Of a stretch of 37,357 nt of DNA, positions 19,927-28,092 are shown piece by piece. Numbering within the stretch: the first letter of the stretch is position 1; every line of letters begins with the position of its first letter. This stretch comes from DATLYB01 sp964502525 (GTDB lineage: Bacteria > Bacteroidota > Bacteroidia > Chitinophagales > CAIOSU01): the NCBI GenBank assembly GCA_964502525.1, contig CAZCXH010000032.1, positions 1-37,357 on the forward strand, read 5' to 3'. Both the position numbers and the translations under genes were made by a program. The notes under the pieces were generated by a model. The model had not been told where the DNA came from. It was given only the letters and a program-made list of their open reading frames with translations, and did not search any database.

Positions 19927-20223
19927 TTATGACCACGCGCCCCATTTTGAATTCCCATCCACTTTTCTGAATGTATTATTCGAATTGAGAATCATGGATT
20001 TCGCTACCATAGCGCTTCTTAGCAATCCTTCATAATGCTCCACCTGCAAAGCCAGGTAAGCTATCTGAATTTTGGCGTCAGGCTTCTTGCTCAAATATGT
20101 CCTCAAATATTCCCTGGCTTGTTTAGGCTGGTTTTTTATTTCCTGTTCCATAGCATCTGTTTTTGACGTTTCAATAACATATACCGGGTTATAAAAAAGG
20201 TGATTTTTAACTCCAAATTCCAT
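19927..20223 (-). CDS. Small hypothetical protein
   Basis: About 98 aa from the ATG at 20223 (a TTG three codons upstream is also possible). The sequence is charged and probably helical (EQEIKNQPKQAREYLRTYL, then IAYLALQVEHYEGLLRSAM), with no signal peptide and no known motif that I recognise. Its composition looks coding, but it ends abruptly and may be a remnant of a longer gene. It lies on the same strand as the giant gene, 179 bp upstream of that gene's start, with no obvious promoter. Little else can be said. Confidence 0.4.
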   Translation of the reverse strand: MEFGVKNHLFYNPVYVIETSKTDAMEQEIKNQPKQAREYLRTYLSKKPDAKIQIAYLALQVEHYEGLLRSAMVAKSMILNSNNTFRKVDGNSKWGAWS

Positions 20224-20429
20224 GCAGCTCAAATCGCGGGTAAATTGGAGCGGAACAAAAGAGGAGCGAACCTCTACACTTCAATGATTCGGTTTCACTA
20301 CTTTGGAAGCATCCATCCGTCTGTGATGTCACGACTTCCAATCATACTGGAGGAGGTGTGGTGCAAGCTCCCCCGCACGGTGACCATTTCCAGGGCACTC
20401 TTGTTTCACCAGAGTTTCACGTAATTTAT

Positions 20430-20496
20430 TTTGCTACCTTTAACCAATTGTTATTCAATTAAAAGCAAAGGAGAATGCAAATCCTGTACGGCCCAC
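20430..20496 (+). other. tRNA 3'-end-like fragment behind a promoter-like box (possible att or tRNA relic)
   Basis: The 19 bases at 20478-20496 match positions 58-76 of the tRNA-Val region (3' half of T arm, acceptor 3' strand and one flanking base) with a single A/G difference. The rest of the tRNA is absent. About 35 nt upstream is a TACCTTTA box at 20435-20442 that resembles a Bacteroidota -7 element. It ends 9 bp before the stop codon of the convergent gene that ends at 20505. Confidence 0.6.
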
Positions 20497-20504
20497 GACT
20501 CCGG

Positions 20505-21896
20505 CTACTCCACGCGGACTACTTTTGCAACGCTGGTAACATTTCCCATATTGACCTTTATAAAATAACAACCAGTTGACAAACGCTCTCCTATGGAATT
20601 CTTTCCGTCCCATTGGATTTGGCGGGTGCCTGATGAATAGTATTCGTGCGATTCTTTCACCAGCTTGCCTTCAATATCATAAATCAGAATATCCGCTGCT
20701 TGTTCCTCCGGTAGTGAGAACGAAATAGTTGCGGTTTCTTTAAAAGGATTGGGAAACACTTGAAGATTGATGATTGGTGGTTGATGATTGATGATTCCGT
20801 CATCAGTTACATTGATTATTCCGCTCCTTGACTTTATTTCCAGCAAATCAAGGTTTTCATTGTAAGCTTCGCTTGCGGATAATTCCGAGCCGATTTTGAT
20901 TTCAGAATGTGAGCCTGTCTTTCCCGCGACCAGAAATTTCAATTCAAATGCCACCGTTTCATCATCGAGCGATACGGGTTCTGTCGTTTCCGAATACCAT
21001 GTTGTCGTGAGCCAGCCTTCGCTCCTGCGTTGCTCGCCATAATATCCCTGCAAAGCCTTGTTATTTACTTCGAGCAGCGACAATACTTCCGCATCCCATG
21101 ACAGTGTGAACTGGTAGCCGCTGATGTTTTTGAAATCTTTCACCCGCACCGGAATTATTATTTCATCTCCCGGCATCGAGGTGTATGCATCCATTGCCAA
21201 TTGCATATTGCCTATTGCACCTTGCTTGGGCGTAGCCGGATCCCAACTGTTGTTCACGTCTCCCAGTTTGATTCCAATAAAATCCTGGTTTTGAAAATCC
21301 TGGATAATATTCGAATATGACCTCGCGCTTTCATAGGGGAAAGGCACCCTTGGATCGGCAAAAGCAAAATCGCTGTTGACAAAAGTCCATAGCCGTCCGT
21401 TTGGGAATGTTGTATTAATCTGAAGCACCACCGTTCTTATCAGCAGGAAATCCAGAGTGCCAACGGCTCCGGAGCCATCCACATCCGCTGCGATGATCTT
21501 GTAAGGGGACGTAAGTGGAAAAGTAGCAAGAACATGCTGCCGGACCAGCAACAAATCTATTGTGGAAATACCATTGGTGACGAGGATGTCATTGTTCTTG
21601 GACGGTGTAATAGCATAATTTCCTTCAGGATTAAGATCGAAATGATACTGACCGGTGACGGAAGTTACAGCTGCACCGCTTGATGATCCTGTAAGGCTGA
21701 TTGTTACTGCCGGCACAATTGTTCCCAATTCGGTGATGACTTTTCCGGCTGCGGAAGCCGTAACAGGCAATGGAGGCATGCTGAAAAATTCCCGCTCACC
21801 GGATGACGGGTACACGATGGTCATTTGCGCCTTTCCTTCCCGAAAAAAAAACAAAAGCGGTAAAATGATAATCCAATGAAGAGCGTAACGTGTCAT
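20505..21896 (-). CDS. Secreted protein with dockerin, cohesin-like and T9SS sorting domains
   Basis: A 463-aa protein with a signal peptide (ending near GKAQ). Domains: a carboxypeptidase-regulatory-like beta domain (about 50-100; GKVITELGTIVPAVTISLTG); a dockerin-type module with two EF-hand-like loops (NGISTIDLLLVR and DVDGSGAVGTLDFLLIR, about 105-160), continuing to FIGIKLGDVNNSWDP; a cohesin-like domain (about 230-365; PGDEIIIPVRVKDFKNISGY); and a T9SS type A sorting tail (from FPNPFKETATISF). A dockerin and a cohesin in one chain could permit self-association or binding of other dockerin proteins, such as the paralogue at 35775-37100. That is inference. The divergent neighbour is the phosphatase gene at 22238, with 341 bp between. 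It may act in the extracellular matrix or on surface-bound complexes; no catalytic domain was seen. Confidence 0.85.
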   Translation of the reverse strand: MTRYALHWIIILPLLFFFREGKAQMTIVYPSSGEREFFSMPPLPVTASAAGKVITELGTIVPAVTISLTGSSSGAAVTSVTGQYHFDLNPEGNYAITPSKNNDILVTNGISTIDLLLVRQHVLATFPLTSPYKIIAADVDGSGAVGTLDFLLIRTVVLQINTTFPNGRLWTFVNSDFAFADPRVPFPYESARSYSNIIQDFQNQDFIGIKLGDVNNSWDPATPKQGAIGNMQLAMDAYTSMPGDEIIIPVRVKDFKNISGYQFTLSWDAEVLSLLEVNNKALQGYYGEQRRSEGWLTTTWYSETTEPVSLDDETVAFELKFLVAGKTGSHSEIKIGSELSASEAYNENLDLLEIKSRSGIINVTDDGIINHQPPIINLQVFPNPFKETATISFSLPEEQAADILIYDIEGKLVKESHEYYSSGTRQIQWDGKNSIGERLSTGCYFIKVNMGNVTSVAKVVRVE

Positions 21897-22237
21897 TGTT
21901 CAGGTGAAAAGAGAACAGGCATCAACAAATTAATACTTTGGGCAATTAAGCTATAAAAATAGAAGTTATCAAGTCCGCCTGAAAGTCCTGCCATGATTAA
22001 TTTCCAGCAATTTCATCCGGATTGTTTAAGAGAATTTCTATGCTTTAAAACTGCGCATCGGGAAGGGCGTCCACTAATTTCCTTTGAGTTTTAATCCGGT
22101 ATGGTTTGTCATGGGGTTTATGTGCCCTGCGAATCCGATCGGAAATAAATTGAAATTCAGGAGACACCCATAGGGCATTTGCGGCAATTTATTTTCCCCC
22201 TATATTCTTAATTTTCCGTCAACAAAAACAATTTTCA
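21897..22237. other. Divergent intergenic region (341 bp)
   Basis: Separates the divergent dockerin/cohesin and phosphatase genes, so it should carry both promoters. On the plus strand a TTTG box and a TATATTCT box are seen with 19-nt spacing (separate entry). No clear promoter was found for the minus-strand gene, and no RNA gene or repeat was seen. Confidence 0.5.
22178..22208 (+). promoter_or_regulatory. Bacteroidota-type promoter of the phoD-like gene
   Basis: TTTG at 22178-22181, 19 nt, then TATATTCT at 22201-22208 (six of eight to TAnnTTTG). The ATG follows 29 nt later with no clear Shine-Dalgarno site. Confidence 0.5.
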
Positions 22238-24064
22238 ATGAATCTTCGCCTAATCGTTCTGCTGTTGATCCTTGCGTTTATGAAAGCATCCGCCCAGGAA
22301 GATTACATCTCCCAGCGGACGCAGCTTGACCCGATGCTGGAGCCGTTTTATCACGGGGTGGCATCGGGCGACCCGCTTGGCGACAGGGTGATCATCTGGA
22401 CGCGCATTACCCCTGATCAATCTTCCTCGCCAATGACGGTTGACTGGGAGGTTGCCACCGACACCGCCTTCGTCAATACAATCAGCTCAGGCGCTTTTAC
22501 AACAGACGCATCAATGGATTTTACCGTGAAGGTAGATGCAGGCGGACTGCAATCCGATACATGGTATTATTACAGATTTATACACAACGGAAGGGCGTCC
22601 CTCACGGGGCGCACGCGCACCGCCCCTGCCGGCACTGTGGATTCGCTCCGTTTCGCGGTTGCTTCCTGTGCCGACTATGCTGACGGCTATTATCACAGCT
22701 ACCGGAAAATTGGCCAAAGGAACGACATTGATGCCGTTATTCATCTTGGCGATTACATCTATGAAAACGGTTCTGCCGGCAGCATCGGTAGACCGCACGA
22801 TCCGCCAAAAAAACTCACCGAATTGAACGATTACCGCCAGCGCTATTCGCAATACCGCCTCGACCCCGACCTGCGTCTTGCGCATCAGATGTATCCTTTC
22901 ATTAATGTGTGGGACGACCACGAGTTCGCCAACAATTCATGGAGCGGAGGGGCCGATGCCCATGACGACCAAACCGATGGACCCTATGAAGTACGCAAGA
23001 GAATGGCGGTGCAGGCATTCAATGAGTGGCTGCCCTTCCGCAAGCCTGACAACAACGACAGCATCCGCATCTACCGCACCCTGCATTGGGGCAGCCTGCT
23101 TGACCTTTTCATGATTGATACCCGCATCATCGGCCGCGATGAGCAGACCTCGACTGCAAACTTTGACGATCCCTCGCGCAACATGATGGGTCCCGCTCAG
23201 TTGGCATGGCTTTCCGGTGAAATGCAGTCTTCCTCATCGAAATGGAAGGTAATCGGCCAGCAGGTGGTGATGGCACCGGTTGAGGCTCCCATCGTGGGTC
23301 CCATCAATGCCGACCAATGGAACGGCTATAAGGCTGAGCGCGACCGCCTTTACGATACGATCAGCATGAAAGGAATTAATAATGTTGTAGTGCTTACCGG
23401 TGACATTCACATGCCTTGGGCAAACAACCTTGAACACAACGGAAACCCTTTGGGCGTTGAATTTGTCTGCGCGAGCATCACAAGTCCGAACGCGGGCTTT
23501 CCCATCAGCGAGTCATTGGTGCAGACATTCAACCCGTTTGTGAAATATGTTGATTTTGATGATCACGGCTATTTTATCCTCGATGTGAATCAATCCCGCG
23601 TACAAGCCGACTTCTACCAGGTGGGCGATCTCGCCAATCCAAACGACAATTCGCAGACGTCAGGTCCGTATTGGTACACCAACGATAACACGCAGGCGCT
23701 TGCGGAAAGCCAGCAGGCAGCGCCACCCCGCTCGGATATTTCCGTCATCCAACCGCCAGCCGACCCTTCTCATCCTGCCAACACAGGACTAAGCCATGAA
23801 AGTCCGCTCGCCTCAGTCATCGGCACCTACCCTAACCCATTCTGGGAAAACTTTCTCGTAAAAACTTATTTGTTTGAACCCGCAGGAATTTCCGTAATGC
23901 TCTTTAACTCAAATGGCGCTCTGGTCAAAATGGTTGAGCCGGGGCAATTGGGCAAAGGGCTTCACTATATTGAAATCAAAGGGAAAAATCTCGCGGCAGG
24001 CACGTATGCCGCGCAAATAAATATCAACAATAAATCATACGCCAGGGTGGTTGTGAAAATTTGA
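22238..24064 (+). CDS. phoD: PhoD-family alkaline phosphatase with T9SS sorting domain
   Basis: A 608-aa secreted metallophosphatase. Signal peptide about 1-19 (ending KASAQ); PhoD N-terminal Ig-like domain about 35-130 (HGVASGDPLGDRVIIWTRI); catalytic domain about 136-465. Motifs: SCADY with Cys144, which fits the iron-ligand cysteine of PhoD enzymes; HLGDYIYE at 169-176; WDDHEFANN at 225-233; and GDIHMPW at 388-394. The T9SS tail starts at YPNPF (531-535). Known PhoD enzymes are Fe/Ca-dependent phosphomonoesterases and phosphodiesterases that release phosphate from organic esters; this specific substrate is unknown. T9SS should place it on the cell surface or outside the cell. No phosphate-regulon box was identified. 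The gene is monocistronic as far as can be seen: the next gene has its own promoter. Confidence 0.93.
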   Translation: MNLRLIVLLLILAFMKASAQEDYISQRTQLDPMLEPFYHGVASGDPLGDRVIIWTRITPDQSSSPMTVDWEVATDTAFVNTISSGAFTTDASMDFTVKVDAGGLQSDTWYYYRFIHNGRASLTGRTRTAPAGTVDSLRFAVASCADYADGYYHSYRKIGQRNDIDAVIHLGDYIYENGSAGSIGRPHDPPKKLTELNDYRQRYSQYRLDPDLRLAHQMYPFINVWDDHEFANNSWSGGADAHDDQTDGPYEVRKRMAVQAFNEWLPFRKPDNNDSIRIYRTLHWGSLLDLFMIDTRIIGRDEQTSTANFDDPSRNMMGPAQLAWLSGEMQSSSSKWKVIGQQVVMAPVEAPIVGPINADQWNGYKAERDRLYDTISMKGINNVVVLTGDIHMPWANNLEHNGNPLGVEFVCASITSPNAGFPISESLVQTFNPFVKYVDFDDHGYFILDVNQSRVQADFYQVGDLANPNDNSQTSGPYWYTNDNTQALAESQQAAPPRSDISVIQPPADPSHPANTGLSHESPLASVIGTYPNPFWENFLVKTYLFEPAGISVMLFNSNGALVKMVEPGQLGKGLHYIEIKGKNLAAGTYAAQININNKSYARVVVKI

Positions 24065-24071
24065 GTGAAGG

Positions 24072-24101
24072 TTGCAGGAACGCGCTGTTCCCCTAATTTT
24101 G
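24072..24101 (+). promoter_or_regulatory. Promoter of the ABC transporter operon
   Basis: TTG at 24072-24074, 19 nt, then TAATTTTG at 24094-24101, which fits TAnnTTTG at all fixed positions. The first ATG of the operon lies 28 nt downstream. Confidence 0.6.
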
Positions 24102-24129
24102 CGGAAAACCCGGCAGACCAGCCAGATTC

Positions 24130-25341
24130 ATGTACATCAGCCTCGCATGGAGAAACCTCTGGAGGAATAAAAGAAGAACCTTAATCGCTTCAGCTTCGGT
24201 TTTTTTTGCGGTGTTTTTCGCCATTGGCATGCGCTCCATGCAGTTGGGTTCTTACGACAACATGGTTGACAACATTGTCAGGTTTTATACGGGCTATGCG
24301 CAGATTCATCAGAAAGGTTTTTGGGACGAACAATCACTTGACAACAGCTTTATCAGCAACGATACGCTGATTAGCCGGGCAATGAATATACCCGGCATGG
24401 CGAGGCTGATACCGAGGCTCGAATCATTCGCGCTCGTATCCAGCGGGTTGCATACGCGGGGCGTAATGGTTGTCGGTGTTGACCCGGAGGAAGAAGAGCG
24501 CCTTACCAATCTTTCACAAAAAACTATCAGGGGCAAATATTTCAGCGGGGATGACAACTCTGCCTTGCTCACATCCGATCTTGCGAATTTTTTGAATGTG
24601 GAGCCGGGCGATACCATCGTTATTTTAGGACAGGGTTATCATGGCGCCAATGCAGCCGGAAAATATTCCGTGAGCGGCATCGTGAAATTCAATAGTCCCG
24701 AGCTGAACAAGCGATTTTTATTCCTGCCCTTGCATGAAGCGCAGTGGCTCTTTTACGCGGAAGACAGGCTTACATCGCTGGTTGTCATGACCGATGCTGA
24801 AAAAGTTGACGGGGTGGTGAAATCATTGCGCAATGACCTTGGCGCTGAATATGAAGTTTTGGACTGGAAGCAAATGGTGCCGGAACTGGTGCAGGCTATT
24901 GAAGCTGACAGCATTGGGGGCATCATCGTCCTGTGCATTTTGTATCTCGTGATCGGCTTTGGAATTTTCGGAACGGTATTGATGATGACTGCCGAAAGGC
25001 AGCATGAGTTTGGAGTGCTGGTGGCGCTGGGCATGAAGCGCTACCGCATTCTCGGCATATTGGCGCTGGAAGGCGTTTTCCTCACATTAATCGGATTGGC
25101 AATAGGAACCCTGGCGAGCTTTCCGATTGTGGCTTATTTTCATCGCCACCCCATCCCGCTTTCGGATGAGTTGAAACAGGTATCAGAATCTTATGGCATG
25201 GAAGCGATCATACCATTCTCGGTGGCGCCTGAAATTTTCGGATACCAGGCGTTAACGGTAATGGCAATTGCCCTGTTGTCCATGGCTTATCCGCTTGTCC
25301 GCATCCTGAGCCTCGAACCCTCTCAAGCCATGCGCGCATGA
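24130..25341 (+). CDS. ABC transporter permease, FtsX/MacB-like (first subunit)
   Basis: 403 aa with the topology of FtsX-family permeases: a short cytoplasmic N-terminus (SLAWRNLWRNKRRTLIA), TM1 about 18-36, a large periplasmic domain about 40-265, then three TM helices near 260-290, 310-335 and 370-390, and a final EPSQAMRA motif typical of the family. It overlaps the next permease by 4 nt (ATGA) and heads a three-gene operon with its own ATPase. Such systems (MacB, LolCDE) do not carry substrates through the membrane channel but use ATP to drive transfer of lipoproteins, peptides or drugs on the periplasmic side. The substrate here is unknown. The permease is split over two genes, as in LolCE. 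Confidence 0.9.
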   Translation: MYISLAWRNLWRNKRRTLIASASVFFAVFFAIGMRSMQLGSYDNMVDNIVRFYTGYAQIHQKGFWDEQSLDNSFISNDTLISRAMNIPGMARLIPRLESFALVSSGLHTRGVMVVGVDPEEEERLTNLSQKTIRGKYFSGDDNSALLTSDLANFLNVEPGDTIVILGQGYHGANAAGKYSVSGIVKFNSPELNKRFLFLPLHEAQWLFYAEDRLTSLVVMTDAEKVDGVVKSLRNDLGAEYEVLDWKQMVPELVQAIEADSIGGIIVLCILYLVIGFGIFGTVLMMTAERQHEFGVLVALGMKRYRILGILALEGVFLTLIGLAIGTLASFPIVAYFHRHPIPLSDELKQVSESYGMEAIIPFSVAPEIFGYQALTVMAIALLSMAYPLVRILSLEPSQAMRA

Positions 25342-26573
25342 ATACCCGCTATTCCGGAATGGTGACGAAAGTGGCATGGCGCAATGTCTGGCGCAACAAG
25401 ACACGCAGCCTGGTGGTGGTGGTGGCGGTTGGATTGGGCTTGTGGGCGGGCATTTTCACTTCATCATTCATGTATGGCATTTCCGATCAGCGGCTGAACA
25501 ACATCATCAGCACGCAGATCTCGCATCTGCAGATTCATCAGCCCGGATTCACCGCTGACATGGAAAGCAAGCTGATCATCGAAGACGGAGACAGCATCGT
25601 CAATCAGATTGCAGAAAATAATCATGTGAAAGGCGCAAGTGGCCGCCTGGTGGCTCCGGGAATGATCACATCCGCCACGACCGGCACAGGCGTTGTCATA
25701 AAAGGGATTGTGCCGGAAGAAGAAACACGCGTCACCAATATTTCTGAAAAAATAATTGAAGGCAGCTTTCTGGCCGGAACGTCCCGGAACCAAATCGTGA
25801 TAGGGGAAAAACTGGCAAGCCGCCTTCACGCAAAGCTGAAAAGCAAAATCGTAATCAAAATGCAGGACGCTGAGGGCAACATCGCGGAAGATGCTTTCCG
25901 CATCTCCGGCATATTCAGAACCAATTCATCAAAATATGATGAAGGAACCGTTTTCATCTTCCGCAGCAAACTGGCTGAAATGCTTTCCATCAAAATTGGG
26001 CTGCACGAGATTGCCATCATATTGAATGATAAAAAAATTGTAGATCAATTCAAAACCGAACTTCAAAGCCGGTATGGAGCACTTTCGGTCGAGTCATGGA
26101 AAGACATCGCGCCCGAACTGGATTATATCAGCAGGATAATGGACCAGTATCTCAGGATATTCATGAGCATCATCCTGCTTGCGATGGCGTTCGGCATCAT
26201 CAACACCATGCTGATGGCGGTGCTCGAGCGCATCCGCGAACTGGGAATGTTGATGGCGGTGGGCATGAATAAATTCCGGGTATTCCTGATGATCATGCTC
26301 GAAACAATTTTTCTGACGCTGACCGGAGTGCCGGTTGGGTTATTTTTTGGCATGGCAACCATCCGCTATCTGGGAAAGACCGGTGTTGACCTTTCTATAT
26401 TCTCAAAAGGGTTGGCGAGCTTCGATGTTGACGTCATCGTTTATCCAACGCTCGACACATCATTTTATCCCACGCTGATAATGATGGTAGTGACCACTGC
26501 CATTTTATCATCGCTGTATCCGGCTTACAAGGCATTGAGCCTTAATCCGGCATCATCAATCAGAACAAGTTAA
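25338..26573 (+). CDS. ABC transporter permease, FtsX/MacB-like (second subunit)
   Basis: 411 aa, paralogous to the preceding permease: N-terminal KVAWRNVWRNKTRSLVVV, TM1 about 22-42, periplasmic domain to about 265, and three C-terminal TM helices (AFGIINTMLMAVLERIRELG starts the first loop, a conserved family motif). It ends with LNPASSIRTS. The start overlaps the stop of the first permease, and the stop lies 3 nt before the ATPase gene, so translation is probably coupled. It is likely the heterodimer partner of the first permease. An assignment to LolE or another specific exporter cannot be made from sequence alone. Confidence 0.9.
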   Translation: MNTRYSGMVTKVAWRNVWRNKTRSLVVVVAVGLGLWAGIFTSSFMYGISDQRLNNIISTQISHLQIHQPGFTADMESKLIIEDGDSIVNQIAENNHVKGASGRLVAPGMITSATTGTGVVIKGIVPEEETRVTNISEKIIEGSFLAGTSRNQIVIGEKLASRLHAKLKSKIVIKMQDAEGNIAEDAFRISGIFRTNSSKYDEGTVFIFRSKLAEMLSIKIGLHEIAIILNDKKIVDQFKTELQSRYGALSVESWKDIAPELDYISRIMDQYLRIFMSIILLAMAFGIINTMLMAVLERIRELGMLMAVGMNKFRVFLMIMLETIFLTLTGVPVGLFFGMATIRYLGKTGVDLSIFSKGLASFDVDVIVYPTLDTSFYPTLIMMVVTTAILSSLYPAYKALSLNPASSIRTS

Positions 26574-26576
26574 AAA

Positions 26577-27263
26577 ATGGAAGTAATCAAAACAGAACTT
26601 ATCACCAAGGTTTATAACAGTTCCCACATTCCCGTGAACGCGCTGAACGGAGTGAGCATTACCATCGAGAAGCAGGAGTTCACCGCCATTGTAGGGCCGT
26701 CAGGATCAGGCAAAACAACGCTGCTGAACATCATCGGTGGGCTGGACAGCCCGTCATCCGGGCGCATCATCATTGACGGCACGGACATCACCTCGCTGAG
26801 AGAAAACATGCTGATTGATTTCAGGCTGAAAAACATCGGCTTCGTGTTCCAGTCATACAACCTTATTCCCGTGCTGACGGCTGAAGAAAATATTGAATTC
26901 GTGATGCTGCTGCAGGGACAGTCGAAAGCCGAAAGAAAGCAGCGCGTCCGCGAACTGCTCAAGGAGGTTGACCTTGCGGAAAAAATTGACAAGCGCCCCA
27001 CCGAACTTTCAGGCGGACAGCAGCAGCGCGTGGCGGTGGCGCGAGCGCTTGCCTCAAAGCCCAAGTTTATCCTTGCAGATGAACCTACCGCCAACCTCGA
27101 TTCAAAAACAGCCGAAAATCTTTTGGACATCATGTTAAAATTGAATGAAGATGAGAACATGACCTTCATCTTCTCCACCCACGATCAAAAAGTGATCAAC
27201 CGCGCCAGGCGTGTGATAACGCTGGAAGATGGCAAGGTGGTGAGCGATGTGAGGAAGAAATGA
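26577..27263 (+). CDS. ABC transporter ATP-binding protein (LolD/MacB-like)
   Basis: 228 aa, a single nucleotide-binding domain of the usual length. Walker A GPSGSGKTT at 40-48, Q-loop Gln92 (FVFQSYNLIP), signature LSGGQQQ at 144-150, Walker B ILADEP at 165-170 with Glu169 as the catalytic base, and H-loop His202 (STHD). All key residues are present. The sequence after the Q-loop (YNLIPVLTAEENI) is characteristic of the MacB/LolD subfamily. It is the third gene of the operon, 3 nt after the second permease, and should drive that permease pair. No promoter was seen inside the operon. Confidence 0.95.
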   Translation: MEVIKTELITKVYNSSHIPVNALNGVSITIEKQEFTAIVGPSGSGKTTLLNIIGGLDSPSSGRIIIDGTDITSLRENMLIDFRLKNIGFVFQSYNLIPVLTAEENIEFVMLLQGQSKAERKQRVRELLKEVDLAEKIDKRPTELSGGQQQRVAVARALASKPKFILADEPTANLDSKTAENLLDIMLKLNEDENMTFIFSTHDQKVINRARRVITLEDGKVVSDVRKK

Positions 27264-27780
27264 TACCTTCCGGAAGACGGCTTTGCTCATTATATCACGA
27301 ACCGTGAACCAGACCATAATCGGATACGTGTTATGAACAAGCATCAGAACCTGCCGGTTTGGATGAGCGAAAAAAGGCCAGAATATAGAGAGTGGTCGAG
27401 TTTCCTAACGAAATGTGCTCACGGTTAATACTGACGATCTACAGTTCCATTTTTCGAAAACCTGACTTGTTTCGGTATAGTACAGCATGGAGGGGTAATT
27501 GTTCTTTAGCCAGTTCCTCAATGATGCGCCAAAGAGAAATTGTTTGCGGCCACGGTTTGGTATGCTAAAGACAATTGTTTTTATACACAGAAGTTGGGCG
27601 CAAAACGCTTGCTCAGCGTGGCGTGGAGGAACTTATGAGCCGTCCTGTTGCGCTCATTATTTTGCCTTTCCAATATCCGTACTCCGCAAACGTTTTGCTC
27701 ATTCATTGATCGTTGCCCTGACTTTTTTTTTACAGGGTTAAAAACTTTGTTTTTACATTTGTTTGATAAAAGTTTTAAAC
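27264..27780. other. Intergenic region (517 bp), mostly without recognisable features
   Basis: No convincing gene. The frames on both strands are short and broken by stops. A 40-codon minus-strand stretch around 27430-27560 has a protein-like composition but has stops on both sides and no start. The only clear signal is the promoter box next to the downstream gene (27754-27761). Confidence 0.5.
27754..27761 (+). promoter_or_regulatory. -7 box of the NIPSNAP/GMC operon
   Basis: TACATTTG fits the Bacteroidota TAnnTTTG -7 element. No good TTG element was seen 19 nt upstream (the region is T-rich). Transcription would begin near 27768, downstream of the possible ATG at 27763, which favours the ATG at 27781 as the start codon. 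Confidence 0.45.
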
Positions 27781-28086
27781 ATGATTATCGAACGAATGGA
27801 GTTCAGGCTCAAGTTTGGCAAAGCCAAGGAAGCTATTGAAATCTGGAAAAAAATTCTTAACGAGTTTAAAAAGCATAAAGATGCTCCGGGGATGAGAATG
27901 TTAACCGACATCACCGGACCATCCTATACTCTTGTGCTGGAGTTGGAACTGAGAAGCCTGATTGACATGGGTTTCAAAAACTATCAGTGGATGACGACAG
28001 AGAATGTTGCTGAATTGTATAAGCAGTTTGTACCTTTGTGCGATAGTTCCTGTCGCACGCTGTATAATTTGGAAGCACAATCCTGA
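27781..28086 (+). CDS. NIPSNAP-like small protein (dimeric alpha/beta-barrel type)
   Basis: About 101 aa from the ATG at 27781 (MIIERMEFRLKFGKAKEAIE). An ATG at 27763 is in frame but lies at or before the predicted transcription start. The arrangement resembles the NIPSNAP / antibiotic-monooxygenase-like ferredoxin fold: a first beta strand, a long helix (GKAKEAIEIWKKILNEF), then MRMLTDITGPSYTLVLELEL and a C-terminal helix with FVPLCDSSCRTLYNLE. Many such proteins are small enzymes or binding proteins without cofactors, and no active site can be named here. It is the first gene of a tight cluster: the GMC gene begins 6 nt after its stop in the same frame, so the two are separated by one stop codon and two sense codons. 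Confidence 0.65.
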   Translation: MIIERMEFRLKFGKAKEAIEIWKKILNEFKKHKDAPGMRMLTDITGPSYTLVLELELRSLIDMGFKNYQWMTTENVAELYKQFVPLCDSSCRTLYNLEAQS

Positions 28087-28092
28087 ACTGAA

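Noticed and set aside
1..20496. Active prophage or integrative conjugative element between the tRNA repeats
   Set aside because: No integrase, replication, packaging or conjugation gene is present in the interval. Only the boundary repeat suggests an island.
26612..27178. Minus-strand frame of 188 codons opposite the ABC ATPase
   Set aside because: Shadow of the ATPase gene, which has all nucleotide-binding motifs. The opposite translation is rich in Ser, Phe and Met as expected for an antisense artefact.
27430..27560. Protein-like minus-strand stretch of about 40 codons (RIIEELAKEQLPLHAVLY)
   Set aside because: Stops on both sides, no start codon and no extension in another frame. It may be a gene fossil, but nothing supports it as a gene.
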